NCBI GenBank assembly: GCA_036277115.1
Contig: DASUNM010000011.1
Span: 62,001-126,000 of the forward strand
Source: Pyrinomonadaceae bacterium
Lineage (GTDB): Bacteria > Acidobacteriota > Blastocatellia > Pyrinomonadales > Pyrinomonadaceae
Length of the DNA stretch: 64,000 bases
Direction: 5' to 3'
Below are positions 33,104-41,988 of this stretch, piece after piece (the first letter of the stretch is position 1; each line of letters begins with the position of its first letter). Made by a program: the position numbers and the translations under genes. Below the pieces are notes generated by a model. The model was not told the DNA's origin. It did no database searches and was given only the letters and a program-made list of their open reading frames with translations.

Positions 33104-35641
33104 TTATTCCGCGGTCATGCAGCTGGTGTTGTCGCCGCCGAAATTGGGCGCAACATCAGCCACCAGTACACCACGGATGCTGAGCAAGCTGTCTGCGATT
33201 AGCACGCCGTCGCTAATCAACACGCCATCTGCCAGGAGAACGCCATCGCTAATCAGAACGCCGTCGCCAATCAGGACTCCGTCGCTAAGCAGGACGCCGT
33301 CACTGAGGAGGACGCCGTTCGTCATTAGGACTAAGCCGTCACTGAGCAGAACGCCCTTGCTCACCATGATGTTGTCACTGAGCAGCACGCCACTTGAAAG
33401 CTTTGTGTTATCGCTCAACAGCACACCATCTGAGAGCAGCACGCCGTCACTCAGCAGCACGCCCAGGCCGTAAACTTTCTGGTACTTCGTAATCAGCGCT
33501 GAACCCCGTGCCCAGTTGTGATTAAAGATCACGCCCTGCGCCCAGGTGAACGTCTCAGACGCGATGGTAGTCGTGGGTGTCGGCGCCGCTGAGGTCAGCA
33601 GGGACGTGCCGACCGAGGTAGTAGAGGTCAAATCTGTCCGAACCAGCTTAGCCAGCCGCACCGCACCTTCGAGGTTCAATTGGCCTGCGCCCTGCTCCAG
33701 CATGTTGTAACCCTTCAACGATTGCGCCGTGTACATGAGGATCATCTTCACCATGTTCGGCGTCAGCTTCGGGTTGGCTTCGAGCAGGACGGCAGCCGCG
33801 CCGGCAACGAGCGGAGTGGAAACCGAAGAACCGCTCATGCGCATGGTTCCGGAGTCCGTAGAACACTGCGAGACGCAGAGTGCCGGGTTATCCGAGACCA
33901 TCCGGTTGGATGCGGCGGCTGAGCCGATGATCTTGTTGCCGGGGGCAACGAGGTCGGGCTTCATTAAGTTGTCGTAATGCCGGCGGCCATTCCATTCCGT
34001 CCAATAGCTGCGCGTGGGTCCTCTTGAACTGTAGGTGGTGACGATGTCATCGCTGCGCCGGTTGGTGCCGAAAGTGTTTGACGCGCCGACCGTAATCGCC
34101 GACGGTTCGTTGCCGGGCGAATGAATCCGGCCGTAAAGCTTCGCGTGATCGTTATCTTTGCCATCATTTCCGGCCGCGGCGACTACAACGATGCCCGCGT
34201 TAACCAAGCGGCGGACCGCGCGACACACCGGGTCGTTTTTGTACGAATCCACGGCTACTGAGCCCAAACTCAGATTCACAACGCGGATGTTGTGCTGCGT
34301 TCTGTATTGAAGGACAGCGTTCAGGGCGTTCAGCAGGGCTGATGTCGAACCGGTGCCGCGCGAGTTCAGGACACGGTAATCGAGCAGCTTGGCGCCACCG
34401 GCCACGCCACCATAGGTTCCGTTCTGCCTAACGATCATGGAAGCGACGTAGGTGCCATGCCCATAGTCGTCATGAGTATCGCCTTCGCCGGTGAAATCAA
34501 GGCTGTGGACGATTCGGCCCGCGATGCTGGCGTGACTCGAAGAAATGCCGGAATCCAACACCGCAATGCCAATGCCCGTACCATCAAGACCGCTATTGCC
34601 CGTTTGAGCGAGCATCGCGGTTTCGCCGATCGTGGTCTCAATGTGACCAAGGCCTGTCAGCGGACGGTCGAGCGACACATACTTTGCCCACTCCTTAGTG
34701 GCGAGCTCTGAAACCGCGCCCGTGGGAACTTCAACGGTCAGTGTCTTGAAGCGAGCGATTTCGCCGTTGACCGTAACACCCCACTGCGCGAGCTTGGAGC
34801 GAAGTTCGGGGTTGTTAAGGTCGCTGACTTGAAGAATGACTTTTACGGTGGCCGGTGCGCCGGGGGCTTCAATCACCTGGCGCAACTCATCCGAGAGTTT
34901 TTCGCCGGTGAACTCTTCCGTGTCGGCGGTCTCGACGTTAGCCTCTTCAGTTTGCGTTTCGCTAACGGCGGTCGTTTCCGTGATTTCGATCGCGGTAAAC
35001 AGCGACGCCAACTTCTTGTCGCCGGCTATCGCCTCTTCGAATGTGCCCTGGGTTGAAGCGCCGATGCACTGGAACTTGCCGGCCGCGATCGCTTCGCGCA
35101 CGAATTCGGAGACGGTCGCGTCAAACGCGGACGACGTTCCGACGAGGGTGTGAATGGGATCAATAACGACAATGACTTTGGTATTTGAATTTTCGATTTC
35201 GGAGAGAACTGCTGTAAGTGTGGTCTTCAGTTGTTCGGCATTCTTTGTATCGTGGAACAGCTTGTCCAGGTCGAGTTTCAACACGCGACGGCCCATCAAT
35301 TCTTCCGGTCCTTGTCCCCGAACGATCTGACGGGCTACTCCGGCGATGACGACGTTACGCTCAGCCTGCGAGTCGGTCAGCAGGACAGGATTGTTTTGCT
35401 CGGCCAGAATCGCCAGCGCGCGGCTGGTCTCTTTAGACTGGTCGCCAAACGAATCGAATTTGCCTTGTTCGGCGGCGGCAGTAATGTCCCGGGTGTATCG
35501 CGCGAGAGCGGTTGGAGCCGCTGGTTCGTTAACCTGCGCCTGGGCTTTGTCGCTCACCAGAATGCCCAGCAAGAGGGAAACGGCAATCGTCGCCGCTGTC
35601 AGTGAGCGCCAGGTAATCGGTAGTAGGTTTGTGTGTCTCAT
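33104..35641 (-). CDS. secreted S8 subtilisin-like protease with degenerate Clp-type AAA domain and GVLLSD repeats
   Basis: 845 residues. Signal peptide to about residue 36 (ends AQAQ). Residues 80-220 align by eye with the first nucleotide-binding domain of ClpA/ClpB: NNPVLL (83-88), then TDSQAERN where Clp has GEPGVGKT, GRRVLKLDLDKL, VIVVIDPIHTLVG where Clp has IDELHTMVG, and CIGASTQGTFEEAI. Walker A and the Walker B Glu are lost, so no ATPase activity is expected. A linker and a propeptide-like region (260-330) lead to the S8 domain, with Asp363, His395, oxyanion Asn491 and Ser606 (SGSSVSTP), all present. Residues 727-827 are GVLLSD hexapeptide repeats, ending in a short tail with one Cys. 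Confidence 0.9.
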   Translation of the reverse strand: MRHTNLLPITWRSLTAATIAVSLLLGILVSDKAQAQVNEPAAPTALARYTRDITAAAEQGKFDSFGDQSKETSRALAILAEQNNPVLLTDSQAERNVVIAGVARQIVRGQGPEELMGRRVLKLDLDKLFHDTKNAEQLKTTLTAVLSEIENSNTKVIVVIDPIHTLVGTSSAFDATVSEFVREAIAAGKFQCIGASTQGTFEEAIAGDKKLASLFTAIEITETTAVSETQTEEANVETADTEEFTGEKLSDELRQVIEAPGAPATVKVILQVSDLNNPELRSKLAQWGVTVNGEIARFKTLTVEVPTGAVSELATKEWAKYVSLDRPLTGLGHIETTIGETAMLAQTGNSGLDGTGIGIAVLDSGISSSHASIAGRIVHSLDFTGEGDTHDDYGHGTYVASMIVRQNGTYGGVAGGAKLLDYRVLNSRGTGSTSALLNALNAVLQYRTQHNIRVVNLSLGSVAVDSYKNDPVCRAVRRLVNAGIVVVAAAGNDGKDNDHAKLYGRIHSPGNEPSAITVGASNTFGTNRRSDDIVTTYSSRGPTRSYWTEWNGRRHYDNLMKPDLVAPGNKIIGSAAASNRMVSDNPALCVSQCSTDSGTMRMSGSSVSTPLVAGAAAVLLEANPKLTPNMVKMILMYTAQSLKGYNMLEQGAGQLNLEGAVRLAKLVRTDLTSTTSVGTSLLTSAAPTPTTTIASETFTWAQGVIFNHNWARGSALITKYQKVYGLGVLLSDGVLLSDGVLLSDNTKLSSGVLLSDNIMVSKGVLLSDGLVLMTNGVLLSDGVLLSDGVLIGDGVLISDGVLLADGVLISDGVLIADSLLSIRGVLVADVAPNFGGDNTSCMTAE
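33161..33463 (-). repeat. 18-bp coding repeat array (GVLLSD hexapeptides)
   Basis: About 14 copies of an 18-base unit encoding GVLLSD with variants GVLIGD, GVLISD, GVLLAD and GVLVAD. They are interrupted by three short spacers (NTKLSS, NIMVSK, GLVLMTN). Third positions vary between copies, so the array is old or under protein-level selection. Confidence 0.9.
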
Positions 35642-36099
35642 TTTCAGGGGTCTTTCCGCTTTTTTTCGTCTTCCACTCGCGGAATGCAGAATTCCCGCAG
35701 CAGGCTCTAAACCAAGGCGCGTGCCATGACCGAAAGTGCGATTTTGGGCGGTTTTCGTAGAATTTAGGCTTTAGCGGGATCGGTCAATTCGGTCAACGTG
35801 AAAGCTTTTTTTCAGTCTGACCGACCGATCCGCCAAGGAAACGGCGCGTGACCGAAAAAAATTCTGGAGAAAATTAGGCATTGTTTCTTTAGTCAGACAT
35901 CCCGGAAAGACGGATCGGTTGGTGCAGCGGCAAGCGGCGGGGAAACCCTGGCCGCTCGTTTTGTTTTTTTGGAGCGCAGTTAGGAAGGGTGGTTTACCCC
36001 ACCCTTGTTTCGTTCTCGATTAGCGGGGTAGCCCCCCTTGCTGACTGCGAATGCTCAGGTTGATTGACCCTTCTCTAACCTTCTCCTTATCATCGCCGC
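35642..36099. other. divergent intergenic region with orphan terminator
   Basis: 458 bases between the S8 protease gene and nnr. It holds GGTCAATTCGGTCAACG and CTGACCGACCGATCC near 35785-35835, long A and T runs, and an intrinsic terminator at 35933-35970. No protein-coding frame is convincing. The terminator implies a short plus-strand transcript of unknown start. Confidence 0.5.
35933..35970 (+). terminator. intrinsic terminator without an upstream gene
   Basis: AGCGGC (35933-35938) pairs with GCCGCT (35951-35956), with GGGG-AAA-CCC nested inside, followed by CGTTTTGTTTTTTT. The nearest plus-strand gene upstream (murJ) ends 2.9 kb away and the S8 gene runs the other way. It could end a small RNA or act as an attenuator before nnr. 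Confidence 0.65.
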
Positions 36100-37746
36100 G
36101 TGCAACCCGTCCTCAGTTCAGCGCCGATGCGCGAACTCGACCGCGTAACGACCGAGCGTTACGGCATTCCTTCGCTTGTCTTGATGGAGAACGCTGCCGC
36201 TGCGACCGCGCGAGTGATCGCCTCGGCGTCATCCGAAATCGCTAACCGTTCAGTCCTGGTATTGTGTGGCCGAGGCAACAACGGCGGAGACGGTGCGGCG
36301 GCCGCGAGGCTGCTGGCGCACGCGGGCGCGAACGTGACTACGATTCTGTTCGGTAGCATCGCGGACACAAAAGGGGACGCGCGGACTAACTTCGAAGCCT
36401 TAGCGAGCCTGGCCCAGGACAGTTCACCCGCGAAGGGCGTGGTCCGATTGATCGAATGTGCGAACGATGATGATTGCGGAAGTGCGGTTAAGGAGAAGTT
36501 AAGTGAATCGCCGGATGTAATCGTAGATGCTCTGTTCGGTACGGGTCTGACGCGCCCGCTTCAGGGAGTTCATGCTGAAGCCGTGCGACGCGTGAACGCG
36601 TTGCGAGGTCTCGCGAACGCTAACACGCTGGTGGTTTCAATCGATGTGCCGTCCGGATTGAATTCCGACTTGCCAGACCCGATTGGTGAAGCTGTTCATG
36701 CGGACATCACCGTCACGATGACGGCTCCGAAGATTGCGAACGTTCTTCCGCCCGCTTCGAACTATAACGGTCGGCTCATCGTGGCCGATATCGGCTCGCC
36801 GGCCGAGCTCATCTCCAAGGTACCGACCGATCTCTTTCTCAGCGAAGAAGCCGACGCGCGACGTTGGCTGGTTGAAACGCGCTACACCCCGAACTCTTAC
36901 AAGAACACTCACGGTCACGCCCTCATCGTTGCCGGAGCGCGCGGCTTTACCGGCGCTGCGGCGTTATGTGCGAATGCCGCAATGCGTTCCGGCGCCGGGC
37001 TTGTGACGGTGGCGACGCCCGCGTCTGCTCAGGCAGTCGTCGCGACACAGGTCATGCCGGAAGTCATGACTGCCGCGTTGGCTGAAACGGATCGAGGCGC
37101 AGTTAGCGATGAAGCCTTCGATTTCTTTTCCAAGTTCAGCGAGAAAGCCGACGTCATCGCGATCGGACCCGGGCTTTCGTCTGAAGATGAGCGCACGCGA
37201 AAGTTCGTTCGTCGCGTCGTCGAGAACAGACGGACGCCGGTGGTGGTAGATGCTGACGGTTTGAATTGTCTCTCTCCCTGGCCGGACGACTTGCGCGGTT
37301 CGCCAGAACTGCCGATTGTCTTGACACCGCATCCAGGCGAGATGCTGCGGTTGATGGGAACGTCCGACAAGAGCGCCTTGCAAGATCGAATCGCGGCGGC
37401 GCGCAAATTCGCGTCTCAACACGAAGTGATCCTTCTGCTGAAAGGTGGCCGGTCATTCGTCGCTGCTCCCGATGGCCGCGTTTTCGTGAACTCAACCGGC
37501 AACGCGGGCTTGGGGACGGCAGGCGCTGGGGACATTCTCACTGGCGTCATCGCGGGATTTCTGGCGCAGGCTAAGAGTGAGAGAGTAAGTGGGCTCGATA
37601 CGGTGATCGCAGCGCTTTATGTCAGCGGCCTCGCCGGCGATTTAGCCGCGCGCGAACTCGGCATGCGCTGCATGGTCGCATCAGACATTCGTGAACATCT
37701 GAGCGCTGCGATCTGTTCTATCGATCCGCGGGGAGAACAACCGTGA
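36100..37746 (+). CDS. nnr: bifunctional NAD(P)H-hydrate epimerase / ADP-dependent dehydratase
   Basis: 548 residues. It repairs hydrated NAD(P)H. NnrE half (about 1-220): LMENAAAATA, GRGNNGGDG and VIDVPSGL (seen as SIDVPSGLNSD). NnrD half (about 235-548): HGHALIVAGARGFTGAA, TPHPGEMLRL and GTAGAGDILTGVIAGFLAQ with the catalytic Asp. The start is GTG at 36100; the ATG at 36127 is possible. The stop overlaps the tsaE start by one base. Confidence 0.93.
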   Translation: MQPVLSSAPMRELDRVTTERYGIPSLVLMENAAAATARVIASASSEIANRSVLVLCGRGNNGGDGAAAARLLAHAGANVTTILFGSIADTKGDARTNFEALASLAQDSSPAKGVVRLIECANDDDCGSAVKEKLSESPDVIVDALFGTGLTRPLQGVHAEAVRRVNALRGLANANTLVVSIDVPSGLNSDLPDPIGEAVHADITVTMTAPKIANVLPPASNYNGRLIVADIGSPAELISKVPTDLFLSEEADARRWLVETRYTPNSYKNTHGHALIVAGARGFTGAAALCANAAMRSGAGLVTVATPASAQAVVATQVMPEVMTAALAETDRGAVSDEAFDFFSKFSEKADVIAIGPGLSSEDERTRKFVRRVVENRRTPVVVDADGLNCLSPWPDDLRGSPELPIVLTPHPGEMLRLMGTSDKSALQDRIAAARKFASQHEVILLLKGGRSFVAAPDGRVFVNSTGNAGLGTAGAGDILTGVIAGFLAQAKSERVSGLDTVIAALYVSGLAGDLAARELGMRCMVASDIREHLSAAICSIDPRGEQP

Positions 37747-38204
37747 TGACGGCCGCGACTCACTCGATTCCAACCGGCGAGTTCGTTTCAAACAACGAAC
37801 AAGAGACATTTGATCTCGGTGTGCGCCTTGGCGAGCAACTTCGCGGCGGAGAGATTCTGCTGCTGAACGGCTCGCTGGGCGCAGGGAAAACTGTGTTCGT
37901 CAAAGGGATCGCCCAAGCGCTCGACGTTGATGAAGACGACGTCAGCAGTCCTTCGTTCACCCTCGTCAATCCGTACCAGGGGCGACTGCTGCTCTATCAC
38001 ATCGATCTTTATCGCCTTGATGAAGGCGCGTCAGCCGCGCACGCGGTTGATCTCGACGAACTGCTTTCAGATGAAGAGGCGGTAACAATCATCGAATGGG
38101 CTGAACGAATGGGCAGATATCCATTACCGCCCTCGGCTTTTACCATTTCAATGACCGGTGATGGCGACGCGCCGCGTAAGATTTCCATAAATGAACTAGA
38201 ATAG
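37746..38204 (+). CDS. tsaE: tRNA threonylcarbamoyladenosine biosynthesis ATPase TsaE
   Basis: 152 residues from the ATG at 37746, overlapping the nnr stop (TGATG). Walker A is GSLGAGKTVFVKG; SPSFTLVNPY, HIDLYRLDE and IIEWAERM are the other family motifs. It works with TsaB and TsaD to make t6A37 in tRNA; tsaD lies at 41989. The nnr-tsaE pairing is common in bacteria. Confidence 0.94.
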   Translation: MTAATHSIPTGEFVSNNEQETFDLGVRLGEQLRGGEILLLNGSLGAGKTVFVKGIAQALDVDEDDVSSPSFTLVNPYQGRLLLYHIDLYRLDEGASAAHAVDLDELLSDEEAVTIIEWAERMGRYPLPPSAFTISMTGDGDAPRKISINELE

Positions 38205-38223
38205 GTTTCAAGGAGAACTAATA

Positions 38224-38652
38224 ATGCAATATCCAGAAGAGTTTATTAAGCCATTCCGGGAAGAACTGACGCGGCTTGGCGTTGAAGAGTTGCGAACGTC
38301 CGAAGCGGTTGATGCAGCAGTCCAGCAATCGGCAGGCACGCTGATGATCGTAGTTAACTCGATCTGCGGATGTGCCGCGGGTAAAGCACGGCCCGGTGTC
38401 GCGCAGGCGTTGAAACATGAAGTGCGACCTGATCGAGTGGCGACAGTTTTCGCCGGCGGCGACGTCGAGGCTACCGCCAGAGCGCGCAGCTACTTTACCG
38501 GTTATGCGCCCTCGTCACCGTCGATTGGACTTCTGAAAGACGGTAAGTTGGTTTACATGATGGAGCGTTGGCAAATCGAAGGAAAGGGGCCCGCCGACAT
38601 CTCTTCAGAATTGATCAATGCTTTCGAGCAGCACTGCGCGAAGCCGGCCTGA
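38224..38652 (+). CDS. BrxA/BrxB-family bacilliredoxin
   Basis: 142 residues. The motif SICGCAAGKARPG carries the CGC active site of bacilliredoxins (YphP/YqiW, DUF1094), which remove bacillithiol from proteins after oxidative stress. YFTGYAPSSPSIGLLKDG and MMERWQIEG are further family blocks. The start has AAGGAG about 8 bases upstream. Presence suggests that this organism uses bacillithiol; the biosynthetic genes are not in the window. Confidence 0.92.
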   Translation: MQYPEEFIKPFREELTRLGVEELRTSEAVDAAVQQSAGTLMIVVNSICGCAAGKARPGVAQALKHEVRPDRVATVFAGGDVEATARARSYFTGYAPSSPSIGLLKDGKLVYMMERWQIEGKGPADISSELINAFEQHCAKPA

Positions 38653-38704
38653 AGTCTGTCTTTACCAGCCTCATACTCGCTGCTTATTAATCGAAGCGTG
38701 ACGC

Positions 38705-38800
38705 AGGGTTTTCTGCTTTGCGTATCTTAGCGAGCTTGGCGCCTTTGCGTGAAACGACTTTTTTCCACGCGCACAATTCACGCAAAGACGCGAAGGCGCA
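38705..38800. repeat. TTTGCGCCTTCGCG-type inverted repeat
   Basis: TGGCGCCTTTGCGTGAA and the opposing TTCACGCAAAGACGCGAAGGCGCAAAG flank about 25 bases between the bacilliredoxin gene and recG. Confidence 0.55.
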
Positions 38801-38876
38801 AAGGATCTCAAAGCAATACAACGGGCGTTTTTCATGCGCCAATAGTGGCAAGACCCCTGTGCTATGATCGCGCCCG

Positions 38877-41090
38877 ATGGCGCTCAGATCTTCTATCTCC
38901 ATCGACACACGCATACTAGATTTGCCGCCAGGCATTGCCCGGCTTGGTTCGCAGGGAGCGCGAAACCTTGCGCTCGGCCTCGCCGAACTTTCGCGCGGAA
39001 AAGACATCAACTCAGTCACTGTTGCCGACCTGCTTCACTATCTGCCAACGCGTCATGAAGATCGTTCGAGCATGGTTGAGGTTCGTGATCTGCGGAACGA
39101 GCAGGAAGCGTCGCTCGATCTGACAGTGCGGATCGCAAAACCCCGTTACATTGGCCGTTCGCGTTTTATTTTCTCAGTTTCCGCGAGTGATCAGAACAAT
39201 ACCGGACCTCAGGTCTTGATCGAATGGTTTATCTCCGGCGGTCGCGCCAAACAGATTGTCGAGTTCTACACGAAGAGGTTCGTTCGCGGAACACGCTTTA
39301 TCGCGTTCGGAAAATGGCAGCTCGATAAACTAGGGATGTTTTGTCTGAAAGTGCACAAACCCGACGAGCTTGAGGTTATTTCAAGCGACGAGGGAGACGG
39401 CGATCCGCTGCTCTCAGCCATTCATGTCGGCCGTTGCGTCCCCGTTTACCGGAAAATCGGCGACGTCCGTCCCAAGCAGTTGCGCGAAATTATTTATCGC
39501 GTGCTTGCCGAACTTCCCGACGACGCAATCCAGGAAAATCTGCCCGGCGATTTGCGCGAGCGTCAGAAGCTAATCGGCCGCGCCCAGGCCCTGCGGCAAA
39601 TTCATTTTCCACCGGGCGAAGCATCGCTGGATGAGTACGAGCGAGCGCGCAGCCCGGCCCACCATCGACTGATATTTGAGGAGCTGTTTTGGCTTTCACT
39701 CGCGTTGTCGGTAAAACGCGGACATCGAACAAAAGAAAGCAAAGCCGGCACGATCAAAATCGACGACGCGATCAAGCGTCGCATCAAGTCGGTCCTGCCG
39801 TTCACTCTCACCGAGGCGCAACGGAAAGTCGTTAAAGAAATTTTCCGCGACATGAAATCCGACGCGCCGATGAATCGCCTGCTGCAAGGCGACGTCGGCA
39901 GCGGCAAGACAATCGTCGCGCTGATTTCGATGTTGACGGCGATGGAGAATGGCTATCAAACCGCGCTCATGGTGCCGACTGAAATTCTGGCTGAACAGCA
40001 CGCGCGGAATATCAAACGCATCCTGGCGAAGTCGCCTTACCGCATTGAGGTCCTCGTTGGCTCGCTAAAAACCGCCGAGAAACGCGGACTGCACGCGGCC
40101 ATTGCGGCGGGTGAGGTTCACGCCTGCATTGGCACGCACGCGCTGATTCAGGAAAACGTCCGGTTCAAGAACTTCGGACTGGCGGTCATTGACGAGCAGC
40201 ATCGCTTCGGGGTCATGCAACGCGCCGAGCTGCGTGAGCGTGGCTTGAACCCGGACGTCCTCGTCATGACGGCGACGCCGATTCCGCGTTCGCTGGCGAT
40301 GACTGTGTACGGCGATCTCGATGTTTCGATCATCGATGAAATGCCGCCCGGCCGTACGCCGATTGTGACCAAAGTGTTCGCGGACAACGCCGACGATCGA
40401 AAGGATGTGAAGCGACTGTTGACGCAGGAGCTGCGCTCAGGCCGGCAAGTGTACGTCGTCTATCCACTCGTCGAAGAATCGGAAAAGCTCGATCTGCGCG
40501 ACGCGACGCGGCGCTTCGAATACCTGCGCGATCAAGTCTTCACAAAATTCTCGGTCGGTTTGCTGCACGGCCGCATGAAGCCGGAAGAAAAAGAGAAAGT
40601 AATGCGCGGGTTTGGTAGTGGCGAAATTCAGATTCTGGTATCCACGACAGTCATCGAAGTCGGCGTCGATGTGCCGAACGCGTCAGTGATGGTGATCGAG
40701 CACGCCGAACGGTTTGGCTTGTCGCAGCTTCACCAGTTGCGCGGACGCGTTGGTCGCGGCGCGGAACAGAGTTACTGCGTGCTGCTCGCTTCAGACAAAC
40801 GAACTGAAGTGGCGCGTGAGCGGCTGGGCATCATGGAAGAGACCAACGATGGGTTCAAAATTGCGGAGAAGGATTTAGAGATCCGCGGCCCGGGCGAAAT
40901 CATGGGCACCCGCCAGGCGGGCTTGCCCGAGTTCCGCATCGCCAACCTGGTGCGCGACCTCGAGATTCTGCAAGCTGCACGTAAGGAAGCTGATTATTAT
41001 GCGACCCAGCGTAGCGCTTCACGCGAAACCGTTCAGTTGATAAAGCGAGTCCAGGAAGACGCGCGTTTGAAGCTGGCAGCGGTTGGCTGA
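38877..41090 (+). CDS. recG: ATP-dependent DNA helicase RecG
   Basis: 737 residues. It reverses stalled replication forks. An N-terminal wedge/OB domain (about 60-180) is followed by superfamily 2 motifs: LLQGDVGSGKTIVAL, DEQH in VIDEQHRFGVMQR, MTATPIPRSLAMTVYGDLD, VVYPLVEESEKL, and TTVIEVGVDVPNASVM with QLRGRVGRG. The C-terminal GPGEIMGTRQAGLPEFR is the RecG signature. Length is normal. It probably forms a unit with rsmD, 68 bases downstream. Confidence 0.96.
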   Translation: MALRSSISIDTRILDLPPGIARLGSQGARNLALGLAELSRGKDINSVTVADLLHYLPTRHEDRSSMVEVRDLRNEQEASLDLTVRIAKPRYIGRSRFIFSVSASDQNNTGPQVLIEWFISGGRAKQIVEFYTKRFVRGTRFIAFGKWQLDKLGMFCLKVHKPDELEVISSDEGDGDPLLSAIHVGRCVPVYRKIGDVRPKQLREIIYRVLAELPDDAIQENLPGDLRERQKLIGRAQALRQIHFPPGEASLDEYERARSPAHHRLIFEELFWLSLALSVKRGHRTKESKAGTIKIDDAIKRRIKSVLPFTLTEAQRKVVKEIFRDMKSDAPMNRLLQGDVGSGKTIVALISMLTAMENGYQTALMVPTEILAEQHARNIKRILAKSPYRIEVLVGSLKTAEKRGLHAAIAAGEVHACIGTHALIQENVRFKNFGLAVIDEQHRFGVMQRAELRERGLNPDVLVMTATPIPRSLAMTVYGDLDVSIIDEMPPGRTPIVTKVFADNADDRKDVKRLLTQELRSGRQVYVVYPLVEESEKLDLRDATRRFEYLRDQVFTKFSVGLLHGRMKPEEKEKVMRGFGSGEIQILVSTTVIEVGVDVPNASVMVIEHAERFGLSQLHQLRGRVGRGAEQSYCVLLASDKRTEVARERLGIMEETNDGFKIAEKDLEIRGPGEIMGTRQAGLPEFRIANLVRDLEILQAARKEADYYATQRSASRETVQLIKRVQEDARLKLAAVG

Positions 41091-41158
41091 GCTGGGACCG
41101 CGGACATCCTTGTCCGCATTGAGCGCGAAGCGCGAAGGTATATCCGTCCAGAATCTTC

Positions 41159-41719
41159 ATGCGAATCATTGCAGGTAAATATCGAGGACGTCAGTTAAAG
41201 AGTCCGCCGTCTGCGCAAACGCGGCCGACGTCAGATCGTTTACGCGAGACTCTGTTCAATGTGCTCGCGCCGCGCATTGAGGGCGTGCGTTTTCTCGACC
41301 TGTGCGCTGGTACCGGCGCGGTCGGAATTGAGGCGTTGTCACGTGGAGCTGAACACGTGACGTTCGTCGATAAGTCACGAAAGATGTGTGCGTTGATTGA
41401 AGCGAACACGAGCACCCTCGGCATCGACGCGGAGGAGTTCGAAATCGTAAGTGCGGATGCGTCCGATTTTGTGCGACGCCACGCGAAAAAGGAACGAGAG
41501 CCTTTCGACATGATCTTCTACGATCCGCCATATGCGGAAAGTTACGAGATCGTGAACCTGATTTCAGATACAGGAGGGCAACTCTTAACTGAGGACGCCG
41601 TTGTGATTGTCGAACATCACAAGAAAAAAGAATTGCCGGAAGCCTTTGGAACGTTGCGTCGCTTTCGCACATTGAAACAGGGAGATTCGGTCTTAAGCTT
41701 CTACAAGCCAGCCGCGTAG
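41159..41719 (+). CDS. rsmD: 16S rRNA (guanine-966-N2)-methyltransferase RsmD
   Basis: 186 residues. MRIIAGKYRGRQLKSP is the typical start. The SAM-binding motif is FLDLCAGTGAVGIEALSRGA and the catalytic motif is FYDPPYAES (DPPY). KQGDSVLSFYKPA closes it. The stop codon lies inside the left palindrome (GCCGCGTAGCGGC) of a repeat element, which may have set the exact C-terminus. Confidence 0.94.
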   Translation: MRIIAGKYRGRQLKSPPSAQTRPTSDRLRETLFNVLAPRIEGVRFLDLCAGTGAVGIEALSRGAEHVTFVDKSRKMCALIEANTSTLGIDAEEFEIVSADASDFVRRHAKKEREPFDMIFYDPPYAESYEIVNLISDTGGQLLTEDAVVIVEHHKKKELPEAFGTLRRFRTLKQGDSVLSFYKPAA

Positions 41720-41856
41720 CGGCGAAATGTTTATAGCCACGACCGCCAACACAGCCCGAAGCTCCGGAGGAGCGCAATAAGTCGGTCGCCCATAAATGGG
41801 CTCGTAAGTTCACAGGGGCTCAGATTCTATAAATATTTCGTTCCTGCGGAACGAAG
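41711..41856. repeat. MITE-like element bounded by ATGTTTATAG / CTATAAATAT, copy 2
   Basis: Left: GCCGCGTAGCGGC then ATGTTTATAG (41727-41736). Right: CTATAAATAT (41827-41836) then TTCGTTCCTGCGGAACGAA. The interior (about 90 bases) holds GCTCCGGAGGAGC and GCCCATAAATGGGC palindromes. Confidence 0.65.
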
Positions 41857-41907
41857 AATACTTCGCCGATCCTCTAAGATTGCCGAGAGAGACGCCGAAC
41901 GTTATCG

Positions 41908-41985
41908 TTGCAACTGACAACTGACAACTGACAACTGACCACGGTCAACTGACAACTGACCACGGACCACGGACCACGGACAACG
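41908..41985. repeat. heptad tandem repeats CTGACAA and GGACCAC
   Basis: CTGACAA heptads run into GACCACG heptads in one 7-base register and stop 4-8 bases before the tsaD ATG. Confidence 0.8.
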
Positions 41986-41988
41986 AAG

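Noticed and set aside
33078..33473. Plus-strand frame of 131 codons rich in STPSLSRTP-like repeats
   Set aside because: It is the antisense reading of the GVLLSD coding array of the S8 protease and has no ribosome-binding site.
35880..35970. Riboswitch (c-di-GMP GEMM or similar) before nnr
   Set aside because: The hairpins do not match the conserved cores I know; only the terminator hairpin is convincing.
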